Shown: positions 55,397-64,000 of the stretch, one piece after another | How positions within the stretch are numbered: position 1 is the first letter of the stretch | Layout of the letters: the number at the start of each line of letters is the position of its first letter | Assembly (NCBI GenBank): GCA_037951165.1 | Contig: JBBDHG010000163.1 | Span: 83,501 to 147,500, forward strand | Direction of reading: 5' to 3' | Length of the DNA: 64,000 nucleotides | DNA from: Lophius americanus | Lineage: Eukaryota > Chordata > Actinopteri > Lophiiformes > Lophiidae | The notes under the pieces: generated by a model | Databases searched by the model: none | What the model saw: only the letters and a program-made list of their open reading frames with translations | Told to the model about the DNA's origin: nothing | Program-made: the position numbers and the translations under genes

Positions 55397-56092
55397 GTCT
55401 CCCTGCTTCTCCTTCACCGTTGAAGACTTTCTCCTTTACTGTTGAAGACTTTATCCTTTACTGTTAAAGACTTACTCCTTTACTGTTAAAGACTTTCTCC
55501 TTTACTGTTAAAGACTTTCTCCTTCACTGTTGAAGACTTTCTCCTTTACTGTTGAAGACTTTATCCTTTACTGTTAAAGACTTACTCCTTTACTGTTAAA
55601 GACGTTCTCCTTTACTGTTAAAGACTTTCTCCTTCACTGTTGAAGACTTTCTCCTTTACTGTTGAAGACTTTCTCCTTTACTGTTAAAGACTTTCTCCTT
55701 TACTGTTGAAGACATTCTCCTTTACTGTTGAAGACTTTCTCCTTTACTGTTGAAGACTTTCTCCTTTACTGTTAAAGACTTTCTCCTTTACTGTTGAAGA
55801 CTTTCTCCTTCACTGATGAAGACATTTTCCTTCACTGTTGAAGACTTTCTCTTTCACTGTTGAAGACTTTCTCCTTTACTGTTGAAGACTTTCTCCTTCA
55901 CTGTTGAAGAATTTCTCCTTTACTGTTGAAGACTTTCTCTTTCACTGTTGAAGACTTTCTCCTTTACTGTTGAAGACTTTCTCCTTCACTGTTGAAGACT
56001 TTCTCCTTTACTGTTGAAGACTTTCTCCTTCACTGTTGAAGACTTTCTACTTCACTGATGAAGACATTCTCCTTCACTGTTGAAGACATTTT
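55397..56092. repeat. 22-bp minisatellite, ~31 copies
   Basis: Unit core GAAGACTTTCTCC then TTTACTGTT or TTCACTGTT. GTTAAAGACTT variants cluster in the first half (copied in blocks) and GTTGAAGACTT variants dominate the second. Confidence 0.97.
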
Positions 56093-56207
56093 TTATGATG
56101 GACATATGTGTTATACAGCCAAAATCCCTTTCTGGGGTCAAAGTCCCATGCAGTAGTTATCAAAGAGTTTCTGAACAAATGCACTTATTCTTTACTTTCA
56201 GTGAACA

Positions 56208-56310
56208 GTGAATGTGTGTGTGAATGTGTGTGTGAGTGTGTGTATGTGTGTCTGAGTGTGTGTATGTGGATGTATGTGTGTCTGTGTGTTAGTGTGTATG
56301 TGTATTTTTA
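56208..56310. repeat. GT/GAGTGT microsatellite
   Basis: GTGTGT interrupted by GAGTGT, GAATGT and ATGTGT. Confidence 0.92.
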
Positions 56311-56561
56311 CACCGTTATACATCATTCTGCATCACTGCTCTATCAGACCGGCAGCCTTTGCTAATCTCTCTCTCTCCCTTCCTTCCCCTCTTTCTCTCC
56401 CTTCCTTTTACCCAGTAGCGGCACTGGTGTCCCCCACTCCACTGCGTCTCCCTCTACTCGCCCGCTCTCATTGATTCCTGCCTCTAACGTTTACTCTCAC
56501 TCACTTCGTCAAGGGGTGAAGTTTTATTACAGTCATTACTGAGCTGTTTCTCCACTCACTC
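56311..56561. other. Pyrimidine-rich spacer
   Basis: No gene recognised. Confidence 0.5.
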
Positions 56562-56617
56562 ACTCCTCCACCTCCCCTCTCCCCTCCCCTCTCCTCCCCT
56601 CTCCTCCCCTCTCCTGG
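56562..56617. repeat. CCCCTCTCCT tandem repeat
   Basis: CCCCTCTCCT-type 10-bp units, about five copies, followed by a G-rich run (GGGGGGTTAGGGGGGGGG, 56621-56638). Confidence 0.9.
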
Positions 56618-56638
56618 ATTGGGGGGTTAGGGGGGGGG

Positions 56639-57614
56639 ACTCCTCCCCTTGTTCTACTGCCATCTTCCCTCTATGTTCTGTAGCAACAGAGACTGCTGGG
56701 TCATCGGGTTTGTTTGGTTCTACGTGTTGGTCTCGTCTGCCCGATTCATCCGTCCTCTATCTGAGGTTCCGTTAGAATCTCAGCTGTGGCTCGGAATGTC
56801 AAACACGTATAAATGTTTAAAACATGGACAGTGTTCTCTGTACCATCCCTGGTGGCTCCAGCTGCTGGCGTCAGAGTGACAGACTCCCGTCTGAAACGGG
56901 CCGGAGGTAGACTCGGGATTTGTTGACTAGTCTGTTTGTACATTTTACTACAAAGGAAGTCTCATTATTTCATGTTTTTATCTTGTAATTCGAGCAGCAG
57001 TGAAAAAATCCCCAAAGAGGTCCAGCTGAGGGACTGAAGTGATGCGGAGGGCTAATAGGTAGCTGTCACTCAATGCAGCCCCGCCCACATGTCTGTTCAT
57101 CACTTACTCAAGTGGTTGGTTTGTAAAACGGTCCCTCCAGGAGGTTCTGGGTTTTGGGGGATTTTGGCGGCCTAAAATGCCAGAATTTTAGGGAGCTTTT
57201 CTAAAAAAACTTGCAAACATGTTGTCAAGTATTTACTTTTTTCGTTAAAAGAAAAATTTTTGGAATAAGTGTGAACTTAGAAAAATTGGAATCTTTGTTT
57301 TGTTTTTGTAAAATTGGTTAAAAGAACATTCCAGTGAGACTAAAACCAGACGCTTCTGAAGGTTCTGAGCTTTCACATCCTTTGAGCCTTTTTAACCTTA
57401 ACCTCTAAACACTAGACACATCTCGCACGGACTTCTGCACCATACTGCACACAAGAAGTGATTTAAGGGAGATTTCGTGAGAAGGCGGGCCTTAGGAAGT
57501 TGAACAGGTGATCCAATCAGAGACGGGTTCTCAGAGTTGTAAGGTTTTTCTGTGGGTTTCTGTAAAGCCAGAAACGCCATCGTCACGAGAGGCATAGACC
57601 TAGATTACCTGGAG

Positions 57615-57617
<3 letters not shown>
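56639..57617. other. Unassigned unique sequence
   Basis: No gene or repeat recognised. Open frames are under 80 codons without domains. Confidence 0.5.
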
Positions 57618-57704
<87 letters not shown>

Positions 57705-57740
57705 TATGTGTGTGTGTGTGCGTGTGCGTCTGTGTGTGAG
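57618..57740. repeat. (GT)n microsatellite, long perfect core
   Basis: About 42 perfect GT units, then an imperfect tail. Confidence 0.97.
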
Positions 57741-57849
57741 TGTCTGCATTCAGTCGTCCTCGTTCGTGTCACCTGACTGAAGGAACATCTACTTCTAGTG
57801 AAGACAAATGAGATGAGCATTAACTTCCACTCCGTCGACCGGATAGATG

Positions 57850-57945
57850 ATCTGACATTCTGACTGATGACTGATGACTGATGACTGATCCTCAGTAGTA
57901 CCGGGCGTCTTTGGAGGCGGTGGAGGTGGAGGTGGAGGTGGAGTT
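57850..57945. repeat. (TGATGAC)n and (GGTGGA)n short tandem repeats
   Basis: GACTGATGACTGATGACTGA at 57861-57890, then GGCGGTGGAGGTGGAGGTGG at 57915-57942. The second gives a Pro-run on the minus strand. Confidence 0.9.
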
Positions 57946-58788
57946 CCTAACAGGGTGGTGTAATGCGAATTCTCCACTGGGAGATTTTAGGACCAAGTAC
58001 TGATTATTTTTCTTTTACATAATCAGTAATTATTTTACTGATTTATTTTTTGTTGCCACCTGAACCTGAACCTGGTCCATCAGAACCGTTGTAAAATTCT
58101 TAGAAAAGTTGAATCTACAGCTCAGAGTTTTTCTTTATGAAAAGATTCTGTTTTCACTTTGTTAATATGAAGATTGAATGTAGGGATAAAACCAGTTTAA
58201 AGGATTGAAGAATAAAAACATGGTGAAACGGTGACGGGGTCTGAAAACAATCCCAGTAATCCCATTACTCCGGTTGACGGTATGGAGAAGCTCGGAACGA
58301 CACGATCACTCCTCCCCAGAGTTTCCCAGCATGCCTCAGCGTCCCGCCTCTGGTCAGCGTGTCATATCAGGATGTTTGAATCCTAAGGTCAACATCTCCG
58401 CCTGAAGGAGCGGCTTCTTCTCTGATGGAGACAGCTGCACCAATCAAAGAGGCTCTTCTCTAATTCTCCTTTTTCTTCTCTAATTCTCTAATTCTCCTCC
58501 GCCCAGCGCTTCGTGTCGGGTCACTTCATCTTCATCGTCTCCGGCGCTTTTATAACTCGGTGCTTTCTATTCCTTTTCAGGTTATTGCAGCTTTCATGTC
58601 TGACGAGCGGCAGAAGATCTGAGGACATCGGGTTGAAGGTAATTGTCCTTTTCTTTCTGTGGTGTTGGGGACAGAGAATGAAGATGGTCCTGAATGCAGC
58701 CGGTCCACCAGAGGGGGTCCCTCCCAACATCTGGGCTTTGGAACTAGGTTTTTGTACCCAACGGCTCAGAGATCATGTGTTCGAATCC
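57946..58788. other. Unassigned unique sequence
   Basis: No gene recognised. At 58770-58786 GTGTTCGAATCCCACAC resembles a B box and may be a SINE scrap, but no A box or body is clear. A TTCTCTAATTCTCTAATTCT step lies at 58458-58497. Confidence 0.45.
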
Positions 58789-59012
58789 CACACCTCCTCT
58801 CTACCACACACACCTCCTCTCTCTCTCCCACACACCTCCTCTCTCTCTCCCACACACCTCCTCTCTACCACACACACCTCCTCTCTACCACACACACCTC
58901 CTCTCTCTCTCCCACACACCTCCTCTCTACCACACACACCTCCTCTCTACCACACACACCTCCTCTCTCTCTCTCCCACACACACCTCCTCTCTCTCACA
59001 CACACACAACTC

Positions 59013-59043
<31 letters not shown>

Positions 59044-59170
59044 CTCCTCTCTACCAAACACACCTCCTCTCTCTCCCACCCACACCTCCTCTCTCCCACA
59101 CATACACACCTCCTATCTCCCACACTCACCTCCTCTCTCTCCCACACACCTCCTCTTTCCCACACACACT
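58789..59170. repeat. ~20-bp CT/CA minisatellite, ~17 copies
   Basis: Units CCTCCTCTCTACCACACACA and CCTCCTCTCTCTCCCACACA alternate, with a CA expansion at 59017-59042. All three plus frames are open across it. Confidence 0.95.
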
Positions 59171-59278
59171 GGTGATGTGGTCCAAACAGCGTGCTCAGCT
59201 GATTCTGTTACTCAGAGGCAGCTTGTTGGCGGGTTCTGAGTTGGGTGCTGCTCGTTAGGTGGGGTTGCAGATTGGGTT

Positions 59279-59531
59279 CTATTTATAGGCGGCAGCAGGC
59301 GGCCGGCTCAGCGGGAGCAGCAGCAGCAGTAGTAGCAGGAGCAGGAGCAGCAGAAGGAGCATGGAGGTGTTTGAAGTAGCACGGTCCTCTAGTGGGCCAG
59401 CTAACGAGATGCATCCGGAGCTGTCGCTCCCCCAGCTCCAGGAGTTCAGTTCTGGTGGTTGGGATGGAGGAGGAGGAGGAATCGGGTCAGTTATTCATAT
59501 CCCGCTGACCCGTTTAGACGATGCTGGGTAA
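59279..59531 (+). CDS. Weak candidate first exon or short ORF with TATA box
   Basis: CTATTTATAG at 59279-59288 would serve as a TATA box. About 70 bp of GCAG-rich leader follow, then an ATG at 59361 in a strong Kozak context (A at -3, G at +4). The frame runs 56 codons (begins MEVFEVARSS, contains GGWDGGGGG) to TAA at 59529. Overlapping the stop is a plausible splice donor, GG|GTAAAC (59526-59533), so it could instead be a first coding exon ending at 59527. I do not recognise the protein and see no downstream exon. The call rests only on this promoter-leader-ATG-donor layout and could be chance. Confidence 0.22.
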
Positions 59532-59714
59532 ACAGTAAATAGTCCAACATGAGGATGATAATAATAATTATAATCTTCTGTTGCCAAGAGACAGAACTCT
59601 TCCTGTCGCGGCTCTCATTGCTCCGTGGTCGACATTCTGGACTCGTGGCGTCATGGAGGTTTCAAAGAACTGCAGGGATAAGTCAAGAGGAAAGCTTCGA
59701 CACACGAAGAATAC
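59532..59714. other. Unassigned spacer
   Basis: No repeat recognised. A 73-codon frame (59549-59770) runs into the transposon and is not supported. Confidence 0.5.
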
Positions 59715-60115
59715 TTACACCGATAAGCCATAACATTATGACCGGTGATAGAGGAAGTGGGTTATGTTGATTATCTGGTTACCACGGTTATTCGGTGGGA
59801 GGGACAGATCAGGCAGCAGGAGAACATTTGGTTCTGAAGTGACTAGTGTGAGAATCTGAGAGACTTTGACAAATCCTGACGGTCGGATCTACTTTGTCAA
59901 AGCATCTGCAGAACTATAGGTCTTGTTGGGTGATCCTGGTCTGCAGTGGTTAGGACCTACCAAGGTGGTCTTAGGAAGGACCACAGGGGTCATGGTCATC
60001 ACAGGCTCCTGGTGATCCCGCAGGAGATCTTCCATATCACAAACTGCTGAAAAAAGTTCATGCTGGCTCTGATAGAAAGGGGCCAAAATGACATCAGCAT
60101 ACTGGGTAGCCCCAG
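59715..60115 (+). mobile_element. Tc1/mariner family A 5' part
   Basis: Starts with terminal repeat GATAAGCCATAACATTATGAC (59722). It continues with GTTGATTATCTGGTTACCAC, GACTTTGACAAATCCTGACG, GTCTTGTTGGGTGATCCTGG, TGCAGTGGTTAGGACCTACC, GGTCATGGTCATCACAGGCT, GCTGAAAAAAGTTCATGCTG and GATAGAAAGGGGCCAAAATG. These are the 5' untranslated and N-terminal (DNA-binding) transposase segments in order. The catalytic region and 3' end are absent. Frames are broken. Confidence 0.85.
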
Positions 60116-60187
60116 AGCAGAAAAAACACAAAAACATGTTGTTGTTTTTTATAAAGTTACATTATTATGAGGAGTGAGTCCTCCTCC

Positions 60188-60188
<1 letters not shown>

Positions 60189-60243
<55 letters not shown>

Positions 60244-60258
60244 TCTAATAATAATAAT
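60189..60258. repeat. (AAT)n microsatellite
   Basis: About 22 AAT units with one TTC interruption. Confidence 0.97.
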
Positions 60259-60299
60259 CTTTCTTATCAAACAGGACCTTCTCAAATTCCATGTTTACT

Positions 60300-60430
60300 G
60301 CCTCTTTGGTGGTCCATGTGACCTCTGGTGTCCCCCAGGCTATCCTCGGACCCTTACTCTTTAGCAGAGACATGCTGCCACTGGGTCGGATCATAAGCAG
60401 GTTCTGTCAAGTGGATCACAGTTCAACCAA
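60300..60430 (+). mobile_element. L2-like LINE reverse-transcriptase fragment
   Basis: Translation gives TSGVPQAILGPLLFSRDMLPLGRIISR, split here as TSGVPQAILGPLLF and MLPLGRIISR. Relative to the usual GVPQGSILGPLLF, one codon is lost in frame. It ends before a YADD box, as does the fragment at 51.96 kb. Confidence 0.78.
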
Positions 60431-60952
60431 ACAGTGGAACAGAACATGAAGGATTCAGATGGATCTGAGAGTGTGGAGGCAGTGTTCCGGTATCTCCTCT
60501 CTCTCCTTCTGATCAGAACCTCTACCCTCCTGGACTGGTGCATCCCTGCTCTGCCTCTGGGGCTGAGAGGAGATAGGAGGCGTAGGATAAACGTTTTGCT
60601 ACACCTCGGCTCTCCAAGCACTCACTTCCTGTAGAAAACAAGTTGAGGCAGCAAAGATCGGACAGAAAACTTTCTGGGATGGTTCTGTTTTTCTGATTCC
60701 TGTTTGTGTGCATCAGCGGCTCACAGAGCAGAGACCACCGAACAAATACTCTTCACACTCCAGTGTGGTACTGTGTGCTACCCAACCCTGGGGAAGTGTG
60801 GGCGGCCCCCGTGAAGCCCCCAGGGACAAGATCGGGATTCAGGGTCTTGATCGAAGACGCTAGAACATGTGGATTGCGTGAGCGGTCCGGGATCAGAACT
60901 CTGACCTCCTGATGGTTGACGACATCTTGAGCAAAAATAAATGACAGTCTGT
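60431..60952. other. Unassigned unique sequence
   Basis: No gene or repeat recognised. Overlapping short frames on both strands. Confidence 0.5.
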
Positions 60953-61237
60953 CTCGAGACAGACAGACACAAACAAGGGAGTAAGACAGAAATTAGACAG
61001 ACAGACAGAAACAAGAGAGTAAGACAGAAATTAGACAGACAGACAGAAACAAGAGAGTAAGACAGAAACAAGACAGACAGACAGAAAAGAGAGAGTAAGA
61101 CAGAAACAAGACAGACAGACAGAAATGAGAGAGTAAGACACAAACGAGAGAGTAAGACACAAACGTGACAGTCAGACACAAACGAGACAGACGGACACAA
61201 ACGAGACAGACGGACAAGAACTAGTCAGACAGACAGG
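60953..61237. repeat. 38-bp minisatellite on a CAGA background
   Basis: Unit GACAGAAATTAGACAGACAG plus ACAGAAACAAGAGAGTAA, identical in the first copies and then degrading into ACACAAACGAGACAGACGG steps. Confidence 0.93.
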
Positions 61238-62484
61238 GTCTGTCGAGTCTAGTTGGGTTAATCCTCTAAGTAATGGGCCGCCCAGGTTAGTCCCACAGAG
61301 GGTTAGGGTTAGGGGTTTTGATCAAGGACCCTCTGACATGGATTCCTGCTGTCATGTGACATGACATGTCTGGTTGTCAGCCACTCTACCTCCTGAACAA
61401 CAGTGGCTGAGGCGAGCCGGCCAGGAGAGGTGATAGTAATTATTGTTAATTCCACAATAAGTAAACAGGAAGTTAGAAGCAGATGACAACCGTTTGAGGC
61501 GTGAACATAAAATAATCTGTGAATGTTCTGGCAGGAGAGATATCCCAACGACATAAAGAGAGAGTCATAAAAAGGCCATAAGAGAGAGAAATAAATGCTC
61601 AGAAGGAGGCTACAAAGGCCAAGAGGGAGAGAAAGGCATCATCAGCCAGAAATGTCAGTCGCTATTGTATGAAATACCAGGAGGACAAAAAGAGAGAGTC
61701 AGACGGAAGGAGTGCTGCATTATGGGAGAGAAAATAGGCACTGGTGATGAGAGGACGACGAGGTAGGATGAAGAAATGATGGAGGAAAGAAGGGAACGGA
61801 AATGGAGGAGGGAGAAAAAAGAGGTCAGTGAGTGACTGATTAAGATGTCTGGGACGGAGAAACTAGGGAAGGAGAGGTCACGTCTGAGACCCGGAATCAG
61901 AAGAACCACATGGAAGACGGAAGAGGAGATGGAGCAGGCGGAGGCAGGTGGGAGAGAGGAGGAGAAGGAGGAAAAGGAAAGGAAAGGAAAAATGGATGCA
62001 TGTACATGTTTTCATAAAACCGGATTTCTTAAGCCTGGTATTAATCATCTGGCACCGACCACCGACCCGACCCGTTAATGTTCATTAGAAAGATCTTCAT
62101 TCACCCCCTTTGGATTGAATGAAGATCAGGTCAGAAAGATATTTTCAGTATTAAAAAAACTCCCCCTGGTGAGCAAAAGATGGAGTAACAGAGTGAAGGA
62201 TGATGAAAACGTGACAGATGACTTTGAGTCGATTTATGAGCACTAAATCTGGACTTTATCAAACCACAATTCTGAATATCCTAATTCATCTTAATTAGGG
62301 CATTTCAGAGTTTAAATCAAAATTGTTAGCAGGACGGTAGAGTCATGGCGGGCCAACGCAGGAACCGGCGCCAGTATCAGGCCAGGAGAGTCCAGGATGT
62401 TGTGACAGCTGAACGTCTAATCCTGGTTTCAGAAAGCTGCGGATTACAGTTCAGGCGCCAAGTGACGTCCAGGTGCAAGGCCTG
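61238..62484. other. Unassigned, partly purine-rich sequence
   Basis: A short telomere-like GAGGGTTAGGGTTAGGGG lies at 61299-61316. From 61560 to 61995 the plus strand is purine-rich (GAGAGA, GGAGGA). No gene recognised. Confidence 0.5.
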
Positions 62485-62575
62485 GTACTGGTACTAGGTC
62501 TAGATATTAGTTCTAGACCTAGTACCGATACTAGAACTTCAAAAGACGTAGACCTAGATATTAGGTCTAGACGTA
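62485..62575. repeat. Two adjacent hairpins built from TAGACCT/AGGTCTA
   Basis: The first hairpin has perfect 15-bp arms (GGTACTAGGTCTAGA at 62490-62504 and its complement at 62512-62526) with a 7-nt loop. The second has 7-bp arms (TAGACCT at 62549-62555, AGGTCTA at 62563-62569), also with a 7-nt loop. Confidence 0.93.
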
Positions 62576-62864
62576 GCAGCGCTACAAGATCTTCGTCAGA
62601 GGTAGACTTGGGTACTAGGTCAAGACTTCACCAGACTCTGGACATTTGTTGTGATGTGCTCCAGGAGTCGTTCAAAGATTCAGAACTGATACAGTTGTGT
62701 CTACAGGAAACCTCTGAGAGCCCGTATTTGTGGTTCCACTCGGACCACTCTGTCAGTCAGCGCCGACCCACTCTTAAGAACTGGAAGGAAGCGGGCCGGT
62801 GTGAAGACGGGGAGGAATCTCTGGACTGATGCGGCTTCTGAAGCCCGTCTGATCCGTTGCTCCA
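62576..62864. other. Unassigned sequence
   Basis: The 118-codon open frame 62473-62829 starts in the hairpins and has no recognisable domain. No gene called. Confidence 0.45.
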
Positions 62865-63085
62865 TAAGTTTGTCTGAGAGCTCGTTAGCGGCGGCTCCTC
62901 ATTAGCAGACACTCGTTCTCTGTTTATAAGACAGACGCCGGCGCTCTCGAAGATCAATCATTTATTTTTGCCTCATTAAACCAAAGTCCAGGCGTGTCGC
63001 CTAAAATGGGATTATTCACTCATCGCTGCTGGTTTGAAGAAAAAAAGCCTCTTTGTTCAGAAGACCTGAAAGCTTTTCAATTTAC
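62865..63085. promoter_or_regulatory. Candidate regulatory block with PBX/HOX-like site
   Basis: Repeat-free. ATCAATCA at 62953-62960 is a PBX-HOX type site (TGATTGAT on the other strand). Nearby are CTCATTAGCAGACAC, GCCTCATTAAACC and GGGATTATTCACTC. No coding frame. Inference from motif content only. Confidence 0.28.
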
Positions 63086-63340
63086 CTGAGTTTATTAGAG
63101 GTTCCACAACGTCTGAGCAAAAGTAAGTGACATGTCAACAACTACAAAGAATACGTCGCCGAATGTCGTTTGGTTTTCTCAGCCTGGATGGGATTCATAA
63201 GAAGAGGACTGAATGATCCAAACTCAGAGTGACCTCTGACCCCACTGCTGAAAACACTATCTTATGTCATTCCTCCAAAAGACAACACTGACCGAAGAAA
63301 GAAATAACGTGAACACCGGGTTCACACAGTTAAACAGTGT
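63086..63340. other. Unassigned spacer
   Basis: No gene recognised. Confidence 0.5.
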
Positions 63341-63407
63341 TTGTGTGTTAGTGTGTTTTTGTGTTTGTATGTTTGTTTGGTCGTGTGTGTGTCTGTTGGT
63401 GTGTTTG

Positions 63408-63464
<57 letters not shown>

Positions 63465-63770
63465 GTGTGTGTGTGTGTGTGCCTTAGAGTGTTTGTGTGT
63501 TTGAGTGTTTTGTGTTTTTGTGTTTGTTTGTTAGTGTGTTTTGTGTTTTTGTGTTTTTCTGTTTGTATGTTTGTGTGGTTGTGTGTGTGGTTGTGTGTAA
63601 GTGTTTTTTGTGTTCGTATTTTTGTGTGGTTGTCTGTGTGTTTGTGTGTTAGTGTGTTTTTGTGTTTGTGTGGTTGTGTGTGTGTTTGTCTATTAGTGTG
63701 TTTTTGTGTTTGTATGTTTGTGTGGTTGTGTGTGTGTGTGTGTTCATTTGTGAGGGTGTGTTAGTTGCGG
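63341..63770. repeat. GT/GTTT-rich microsatellite block
   Basis: GTGTTTGTGTG-type simple sequence with a perfect GT core at about 63412-63458 and recurring TTAGTGTGTTTTTGTGTTTG blocks. The Cys/Val/Phe-rich 166-codon frame is a repeat translation. Confidence 0.96.
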
Positions 63771-64000
63771 TGTCTGGGAGAGATGGACGGATGAAAGGAG
63801 GACAGTTTGATTGATAAATCAGTTTATGAACTTAAATTAATTTCAGATTATTTATTGTTTGATTAGTTAGTCATTCTAGTTTCGTCTTTGAAGGCTTCTC
63901 TTCCGGTCCACCGAGGGTCCACACTGGTACTGTTCTCATTGTGTCCGTCACTTCACGAGAGTTCACAGGGTTTTTGGCACCAGAACCAACCCCCGACCTG
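63771..64000. other. Unassigned sequence at window end
   Basis: No gene or repeat recognised. Confidence 0.5.

Noticed and set aside
1..64000. A multi-gene defence, biosynthetic or viral system
   Set aside because: I looked for clustered non-repeat open frames, polyprotein motifs, LTRs and viral genes on both strands and found only decayed transposons, satellites and unassigned unique DNA.

Overview
The window looks like gene-poor nuclear DNA from a teleost fish. Every recognisable element is a decayed copy of a repeat class typical of fish genomes: two Tc1/mariner families, RTE-type and L2-type non-LTR retrotransposons, and tRNA-derived SINEs. They sit among an unusual density of micro- and minisatellites. 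I see no operons, ribosome-binding sites or bacterial gene structure. Most long open frames are translations of tandem repeats. I could not identify any intact, conserved protein-coding gene, and I cannot name the species.

Layout. 1-11 kb: an AT microsatellite, CA/GT tracts, an L2-like reverse-transcriptase remnant running into a 0.8-kb GT-rich array, two Tc1/mariner 3' ends, an RTE endonuclease remnant and a SINE. 11-21 kb: a second SINE family, an old ~155-bp tandem repeat (14.65-15.26 kb), a second Tc1/mariner family, a candidate conserved non-coding element (18.8-19.2 kb) and a MITE-like element (20.1-20.65 kb). 21.86-23.63 kb: a 21-bp satellite organised into 358-bp and 716-bp higher-order repeats, the best-organised structure in the window. 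23.6-41.9 kb: mostly unique sequence with short minisatellites (30-, 8-, 14- and 16-bp units), a tRNA-like SINE and further transposon scraps. 41.97-43.44 kb: a CCAT array with nested duplications. 43.74-44.33 and 48.83-49.95 kb: two unrelated 17-bp minisatellites. 55.40-56.09 kb: a 22-bp minisatellite. 57-64 kb: GT arrays, CT/CA minisatellites, a weak first-exon candidate at 59.28-59.53 kb, another Tc1/mariner 5' fragment, a 38-bp array and paired hairpins at 62.49 kb.

Functional picture. The transposon copies are all truncated, internally deleted, frameshifted or stopped, so nothing here looks autonomous. In three Tc1/mariner copies that retain the region, the codon expected to encode the catalytic glutamate reads CAG, which suggests a shared inactive ancestor. 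Sequence free of repeats carries a few segments rich in homeodomain, POU or RFX-like motifs. These could be enhancers of a flanking or host gene, but only cross-species alignment can show that. I found no convincing evidence of a new multi-gene system. The points most worth checking are the satellite hierarchy, the shared catalytic substitution, an unnamed dispersed repeat family with five copies, and the possible TATA-driven first exon near 59.3 kb.
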